From Rhizomonospora bruguierae (GTDB lineage Bacteria; Actinomycetota; Actinomycetes; Mycobacteriales; Micromonosporaceae): a stretch of DNA of 64,000 nt. Below the pieces are notes generated by a model, which was not told where the DNA came from, searched no databases, and was given only the letters and a program-made list of their open reading frames with translations. The DNA is taken from the NCBI RefSeq assembly GCF_018397995.1, contig NZ_BBQH01000011.1, forward strand, positions 62,001-126,000. The letters are read 5' to 3'. Shown piece after piece: positions 60,258 through 64,000 of the stretch (position 1 is its first letter; the number at the start of each line of letters is the position of its first letter). The translations under genes and the position numbers were made by a program.

Positions 60258-60590
60258 ATGGTCGAGCGCAGCCAGCCCCGCCACGTCGACCGGCGCGACC
60301 AGGGCATACGCCGCCAGCGCCGGATCACGCAGTGGTCCGCGGTGGGCAGCGCGGCGCTGATCGCCGGGTTCGGGTGGATCTTCGCGCGGCCGGATGCCGC
60401 CGCGGCGGGCAACGGCGGCTCGACCGGCACGGTGGAGTCGACGCCGGCCCCCACGCCGCCCCCGACGAAGGCGCCCGCGAAGACCGCGCCGACAGGCAAG
60501 GCGCAGCTCACGCCGCCGCCCGCGGCCCCGAAGCAGACCACGGCCGAGCCCGCGCCGCCCCCGCCACACACCAGGACGGGTGCTTCATGA
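60258..60590 (+). CDS. single-pass membrane protein ending in TGAS, candidate flavinylation acceptor
   Basis: The protein has 110 aa. CGAGGGAG precedes ATG 60258. A strongly basic N-terminus (RRDQGIRRQRRITQW) is followed by one membrane segment at about 27-45 (SAVGSAALIAGFGWIFA), a Pro/Ala/Thr-rich stalk and the last four residues TGAS (107-110). By the positive-inside rule the stalk faces outward. S/T-G-A-S/T is the core of the ApbE flavinylation motif (D-x-x-S/T-G-A-S/T); the usual Asp is His here. The next gene, overlapping by ATGA, encodes ApbE itself. The acceptor role is inference from these two facts. Confidence 0.7.
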   Translation: MVERSQPRHVDRRDQGIRRQRRITQWSAVGSAALIAGFGWIFARPDAAAAGNGGSTGTVESTPAPTPPPTKAPAKTAPTGKAQLTPPPAAPKQTTAEPAPPPPHTRTGAS

Positions 60591-61516
60591 CGATGACGCG
60601 GGTGGCGCCGGCCCGCGCCGCCTTCCCCGCGCTGGGCAGCACCGCCGTCGTGCTCGTCACCGAGCCGGCGGCGCTGCCCGTCGCGGAGCGGATGCTGCGC
60701 GCGGACCTGGCCGCCGTCGACGCCGCGTACAGCCGCTTCCGCCCCGACTCGGAACTGATGCGGCTCGCCCGGCACGCCGGCCGGTCCGCCCGGATCAGCC
60801 CCCTGCTGGCCGGCGCGCTCGCCGCCGCGCTGCGCGCCGCCGAGGCCACCGACGGCCTGGTCGACCCCACGGTCGGCCGGGCCGTCGCCCGCCTCGGCTA
60901 CGACCGCGACTTCGCCGCCGTCCGCGACGACCCACGCCCGGTACCGCTGGCGCCCGCGCCCGGCTGGTGGCGGATCCTGCTGGACGAGGCGGCCGGCGAG
61001 GTGCTGATCCCGCGCGGGGTCCTGGTCGACCTGGGCGCGACCGGCAAGGCGTACGCCGCCGACCTGGCCGCCGGGCGGATCGCGGCGGCGCTGGGCTGCG
61101 GCGTGCTCGTCTCGCTCGGCGGGGACCTGGCCACCGCGGGGCCGGGGCCGCCCGGCGGCTGGCTGGTCGGCGTCTCCGACGACCACCGGTCCGGCGCGCC
61201 CGGCGACCCGACGGTGACCGTGCCCGCGGGCGGCCTCGCCACCTCCGGCGTCACCAACCGCAGCTGGCGGCGTGGCGGCCGGACCGTGCACCACATCGTC
61301 GACCCGCGCACCGGCGACACCGCCCCGGCCGCCTGGCGCACCGTCTCGGTCGCCGCCGGCACCTGTGTGGACGCGAACGCCGCCGCCACCGCCGCGATGG
61401 TCCGCGGCGAGCCGGCGGCGACCTGGCTGGCGGGCCTCGGCCTGCCGGCCCGACTGGTGCGCCCGGACGGGCGCGTGGTCACCGCGGCGGGGTGGCCGTC
61501 GACGGGAGGGTCATGA
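60587..61516 (+). CDS. apbE: FAD:protein FMN transferase (ApbE family)
   Basis: The protein has 309 aa. ApbE splits FAD and attaches FMN through a phosphoester to a Thr or Ser of a target protein. Motifs seen are AVDAAYSRFRPDSELMRLAR (about 36-55), VLVDLGATGKAYAADLAA (Gly/Lys loop, about 146), VSLGGDLATAG and TVHHIVDPRTGDTAP (about 231) with CVDANAAATAAMV (metal Asp/Thr region). No signal peptide is visible, so modification would have to take place in the cytosol unless export is unconventional. It overlaps both neighbours by ATGA. Confidence 0.9.
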   Translation: MTMTRVAPARAAFPALGSTAVVLVTEPAALPVAERMLRADLAAVDAAYSRFRPDSELMRLARHAGRSARISPLLAGALAAALRAAEATDGLVDPTVGRAVARLGYDRDFAAVRDDPRPVPLAPAPGWWRILLDEAAGEVLIPRGVLVDLGATGKAYAADLAAGRIAAALGCGVLVSLGGDLATAGPGPPGGWLVGVSDDHRSGAPGDPTVTVPAGGLATSGVTNRSWRRGGRTVHHIVDPRTGDTAPAAWRTVSVAAGTCVDANAAATAAMVRGEPAATWLAGLGLPARLVRPDGRVVTAAGWPSTGGS

Positions 61517-62058
61517 ACGGACCGATACTCTGGTATGCCGCCCGGTCCACGGGGATCGTGTCGCTGCTGCTGCTGACCGGCACCGTGCTGCTGGGCGTCC
61601 TCGGGCCGCTGCGGGTCGGTTCGCCGGCCTGGCCGCGCTTCGCGCTGGCCGGCCTGCACCGCAACATCTCCCTGCTCACCCTCGCGGTGCTCGGCGTGCA
61701 CGCGGCCACCGTCGTGGTCGACTCGTACGTGCCGTTCCGGCCGGTCGACGCGTTCGTGCCGTTCCTCGGCGCGTACCAGCCACTGTGGACCGGCCTCGGG
61801 GTGGCCGCGTTCGACGTGCTGATCGCGCTGGTGGTCACCAGCCTGCTCCGCCAGCGGATCAACCTGCGGCTGTGGCGGTCGCTGCACTGGCTGGCGTACC
61901 TGTGCTGGCCGCTGTCGCTGATCCACGCGCTGGGCGGCGGCACCGACGCGGCCGGGAGTTGGCCGCTGCTGCTCGGCGTCCTCTGCGCGCTGGCCGTGCT
62001 CGCCGCGGTGATCTGGCGGATCGCCGCCCGCAGGCGCCTCGCCGGGAGGGTCGTGTGA
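61513..62058 (+). CDS. ferric-reductase-like transmembrane cytochrome b protein
   Basis: The protein has 181 aa with about five membrane segments. His residues are placed as in YedZ/MsrQ-type heme proteins: LAGLHRNISLLTLAVLGVHA (about 44-63) and WRSLHWLAYLCWPLSLIHAL (about 118-137), giving two pairs of candidate heme ligands across the membrane. It would carry electrons through the membrane between the cytosolic NuoF-like/ferredoxin proteins and an outer flavin. ATG 61513 overlaps the ApbE stop. Confidence 0.85.
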   Translation: MNGPILWYAARSTGIVSLLLLTGTVLLGVLGPLRVGSPAWPRFALAGLHRNISLLTLAVLGVHAATVVVDSYVPFRPVDAFVPFLGAYQPLWTGLGVAAFDVLIALVVTSLLRQRINLRLWRSLHWLAYLCWPLSLIHALGGGTDAAGSWPLLLGVLCALAVLAAVIWRIAARRRLAGRVV

Positions 62059-63353
62059 CCGCCACGCTGGACCGTCCGGCGGTCGACACCGCCGACCTGC
62101 TGCCCCGCCTGCTCACCGGGGACAGCGAACTCGCCGCCCACCGCGCCCGCTTCGGTCCGCTGCCGCTCGCCCCGTTCACCGGCACCGCCGGCCGGCGCCG
62201 CCTCGTCGAGGGGATCGTCCATGCGGGGCTGCGCGGTCGGGGTGGCGCCGGTTTCCCCACCGGACGCAAGCTCGCCACCGTGGCGGCCGGCAGGAAGACC
62301 CCCGTCGTGGTCGCCAACGGCTGCGAGTCCGAGCCGGCCAGCAGCAAGGATCGGGTGCTGCTGCGGTACGCGCCGCACCTGGTCCTCGACGGCGCCGCGC
62401 TGGCCGCCCACGCCGTGGGCGCCGACCGGGTCTTCCTCTGCGTCGAACGCGGCACCGGCCACGGCGAGCGCCTCGAGCGGCACCTCGACGAGCGCCGCGA
62501 CGATCCGGTCCGCTGGCACGTCGTCCCAGTGCCCCGCCGGTACGTGGCCAGCGAGGAATCCGCCCTCGTCCACTTCCTCAACGACGGCGAGGCCAGGCCG
62601 CTCGCGTCCCCGCCCCGCCCGTACGAGCGCGGGGTGGAGGACCGTCCCACCCTCATCGACAACGTTGAGACCCTCGCGCACCTGGCGCTCATCGCCTACC
62701 ACGGCCCGGACTGGTTCCGCGCCGTGGGCACCGGGAGCGACCCGGGTTCGGCCCTCGTCACGGTGGCCGGCGCGGTCGCCAACCCCGGCGTGTTCGAGGT
62801 GGCCCCCGGCACCAGCCTCGGGGAGATGCTGGACGCGGCCGGCGGTCCGACCGAGCCCCTCGGTGCCGCGCTGGTCGGCGGGTACTTCGGCACCTGGGTC
62901 CCGCTCCCCCAGGCGGTCCATCTGCCCCTCTCCCACGACCCCACCGGTCCCGCCGGTACCACCCTCGGCGCCGGCGCCATCGTCGCGCTTCCCGCGGGTT
63001 CCTGCGGGCTGGCCGAGACGTCCCGGGTCCTGGGGTACCTCGCCGCGGAAAGTGCCAACCAGTGCGGCCCCTGCCACTTCGGCCTGCCCGCCGTCGCCGA
63101 GGACATGGCCGCCGTCATCCACGGCCGCGCCGACCCCGGTACCCGCAACCGCCTGCGTACCCGCCTCGGCGTCATCGCCGGCCGGGGCGCGTGCAAGCAT
63201 CCGGACGGCGCGATCCGCCTGGTCGCCAGCGCGCTGGACGCCTTCGCCGCCGACCTGGACATGCACCTGGCCGGCTACACCTGCACGGGCCTGCGCCAGC
63301 ACCCCGTGCTCCCGCTGCCCGACCCCGAGGACCGCGACCGGGAGTGGCGGTGA
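62055..63353 (+). CDS. NuoF-like NAD(P)H/FMN iron-sulfur oxidoreductase subunit
   Basis: The protein has 432 aa. HAGLRGRGGAGFPTGRKLAT (about 56-75) is the FMN/NADH Gly-rich motif of complex I subunit F, then CESEPASSKDRVLL and YVASEESALVHFLNDGEARP. An SLBB-like region follows (GSALVTVAGAVANPGVFEVA), and the [4Fe-4S] cluster ligands are in SANQCGPCHFGLP and GRGACKHPDG near the C-terminus. It should take electrons from NADH and pass them to the ferredoxin and the membrane protein of the operon. GTG 62055 overlaps the preceding stop by GTGA. Confidence 0.9.
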   Translation: MTATLDRPAVDTADLLPRLLTGDSELAAHRARFGPLPLAPFTGTAGRRRLVEGIVHAGLRGRGGAGFPTGRKLATVAAGRKTPVVVANGCESEPASSKDRVLLRYAPHLVLDGAALAAHAVGADRVFLCVERGTGHGERLERHLDERRDDPVRWHVVPVPRRYVASEESALVHFLNDGEARPLASPPRPYERGVEDRPTLIDNVETLAHLALIAYHGPDWFRAVGTGSDPGSALVTVAGAVANPGVFEVAPGTSLGEMLDAAGGPTEPLGAALVGGYFGTWVPLPQAVHLPLSHDPTGPAGTTLGAGAIVALPAGSCGLAETSRVLGYLAAESANQCGPCHFGLPAVAEDMAAVIHGRADPGTRNRLRTRLGVIAGRGACKHPDGAIRLVASALDAFAADLDMHLAGYTCTGLRQHPVLPLPDPEDRDREWR

Positions 63354-63568
63354 GCCGCCGCGGCACCGGCCCGAGGCTGGCCGTCAACCCGATCACCTGC
63401 CTGGCGCACGGCATGTGCGCGGAACTGCTCCCCGAGTACGTCAAGCTCGACGAGTGGGGCTACCCCATCCTGAACGGCGACCCCCTGCCGCCGGACCTGG
63501 TCGCCCACGCCAAGCGCGCCGTCGCCGACTGCCCCACCCTCGCCCTCCGCCTCGACCCCACCTCCTGA
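63350..63568 (+). CDS. single-cluster ferredoxin, [3Fe-4S] type with His
   Basis: The protein has 72 aa and starts at GTG 63350 in a GTGA overlap with the NuoF-like gene. Cluster ligands are read from NPITCLAHGMCAELLPEYV and VADCPTLAL, i.e. C-x-x-H-x-x-C ... C-P. Three Cys with His in place of the second Cys is the pattern of actinobacterial ferredoxins, many of which serve cytochromes P450. Here the partner is more likely the NuoF-like protein of the same operon; no P450 is nearby. Confidence 0.88.
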   Translation: MSRRGTGPRLAVNPITCLAHGMCAELLPEYVKLDEWGYPILNGDPLPPDLVAHAKRAVADCPTLALRLDPTS

Positions 63569-63576
63569 CCCCGCCC

Positions 63577-63686
63577 GCCCTCCCGCGCCGTGCCCTCCCG
63601 CGCTCGCCTCGCACCCGCGAAGGCGCGCGCTTGCCGCCCTGATGGTGGGCCGGCGATCGACGAGGCAAGGCACGAGGTCGCGCACT
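63577..63686. repeat. dispersed intergenic repeat, copy 2
   Basis: It matches 16374-16484 at roughly 80%. The outer stem is kept as GCCTCG (63606-63611) with CGAGGC (63661-63666), while the interior has changed. Like copy 1 it follows the end of a gene region and precedes an unrelated gene. Confidence 0.6.
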
Positions 63687-63758
63687 GCGCTGGGCCTCGT
63701 CCCGATCGCCGTCGTGGCGGTCGTCGTGATCGTGGCGCTGCCCGTCTGGCTGCTCTGA
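63642..63758 (+). CDS. possible 38-aa membrane peptide
   Basis: A reading frame from ATG 63642 has a basic head (GRRSTRQGTRSR) and one hydrophobic segment (LGLVPIAVVAVVVIVALPVW). The composition is that of a single-pass small protein, but there is no ribosome site, and the first part lies in the dispersed repeat, whose other copy shifts frame. Low confidence. Confidence 0.25.
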   Translation: MVGRRSTRQGTRSRTALGLVPIAVVAVVVIVALPVWLL

Positions 63759-63797
63759 GGTGGCCGCCGGCATCGCTATGCGGGCGGGCCGAGCACG

Positions 63798-63803
63798 TAC
63801 ACT
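63798..63803 (+). promoter_or_regulatory. -10 box TACACT for leaderless LacI-type gene
   Basis: TACACT ends 6 nt before GTG 63810; no ribosome site is present. Confidence 0.6.
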
Positions 63804-63809
63804 GCGGCG

Positions 63810-64000
63810 GTGAGCTCCAGCGACGCAGAGCAATCCCCGGGCGGCCGGCGGCGGCAGATGACTGTGGCGCGCATCGCCCGGCTCGCCGGCGTCTCGGCGC
63901 CTACCGTCTCGCGCGTCATCAACGGGCAGTCCGGGGTCGCGCTGAGCACCCGGCAGCGGGTCGAGGAGGTCATCCGCCAGCACGGGTACCGGCGCCCCGA
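63810..64000 (+). CDS. LacI-family transcriptional regulator, N-terminal part
   Basis: The gene runs off the right edge after 63 codons. The LacI HTH is clear: MTVARIARLAGVSAPTVSRV (about 17-36), the hinge-side Asn-Gly in VINGQSGVALS, and QRVEEVIRQHGYRRP. The first 16 residues (SSSDAEQSPGGRRRQ) are a flexible head. GTG 63810 is chosen because of the TACACT box; ATG 63858 would be the shorter alternative. Its target genes lie outside the window. Confidence 0.88.
   Translation, partial: MSSSDAEQSPGGRRRQMTVARIARLAGVSAPTVSRVINGQSGVALSTRQRVEEVIRQHGYRRP

Overview
The window is about 72% GC. It uses GTG and TTG starts freely, its genes overlap by ATGA/GTGA, and at least nine genes carry a TANNNT hexamer exactly 6 nt before the start codon (leaderless transcripts). 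With OtsA, F420-type PPOX enzymes, a 1041-aa eukaryote-like IleRS and TAT-like lipoproteins, this points to a filamentous actinomycete, most likely Micromonosporaceae. The family assignment is inference. I see no tRNA, rRNA, CRISPR array, transposase or plasmid gene.

Layout. 1-5.6 kb: end of a secreted protein gene, trehalose-phosphate synthase, a ROK sugar kinase, a small membrane protein, a VOC protein and a HAD phosphatase. 5.7-9.9 kb: a complete carbohydrate-type ABC importer (binding protein, two permeases, ATPase). 10.0-10.8 kb: remains of an AAA ATPase gene. 10.9-16.2 kb: a PEBP-family protein, a lipoprotein, and an ssu-like sulfonate importer coupled to an FMN monooxygenase. 16.2-17.2 kb: intergenic DNA with a dispersed repeat and hairpins, then a small acidic protein. 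17.3-21.8 kb: MFS exporter and IleRS. 22-36.6 kb: a catabolic island of 14 genes (two IclR regulators, a PotABCD-like importer, cyclase-type hydrolase, DUF6282, BKACE, bicupin, HpcH aldolase, SDR, Fe-ADH, ALDH) built around a divergent promoter at 29.4 kb. 36.9-39.4 kb: a large secreted protein with three SnoaL/NTF2-like modules, an Ig-like module and two chitin-binding-type modules. 39.7-42.9 kb: a degenerate cellulose-synthase-like GT2 and a GT-C membrane glycosyltransferase.

53.7 down to 43.0 kb (minus strand): six genes joined end to end, SWIM zinc finger - DUF5691 - MoxR AAA - DUF5682 - VWA - DUF3516 helicase. Inside this operon, exactly at the MoxR/DUF5682 stop-start junction, sits a nearly perfect 89-bp tandem repeat. 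Its units form a chain of four small GTG...TGA reading frames, each overlapping the next by GTGA and leading into the DUF5682 start. This is the most unusual thing in the window.

53.9-60.1 kb: a threonine-synthase-like PLP enzyme, MOSC protein, VOC/AraC divergent pair, 6-phosphogluconate dehydrogenase, F420 PPOX protein and ThuA. 60.3-63.6 kb: a five-gene electron-transfer operon (single-pass protein ending in TGAS, ApbE flavin transferase, ferric-reductase-like cytochrome, NuoF-like flavo-iron-sulfur protein, ferredoxin), which I read as a candidate flavinylation-dependent membrane redox module. The window ends in the start of a LacI-family regulator.
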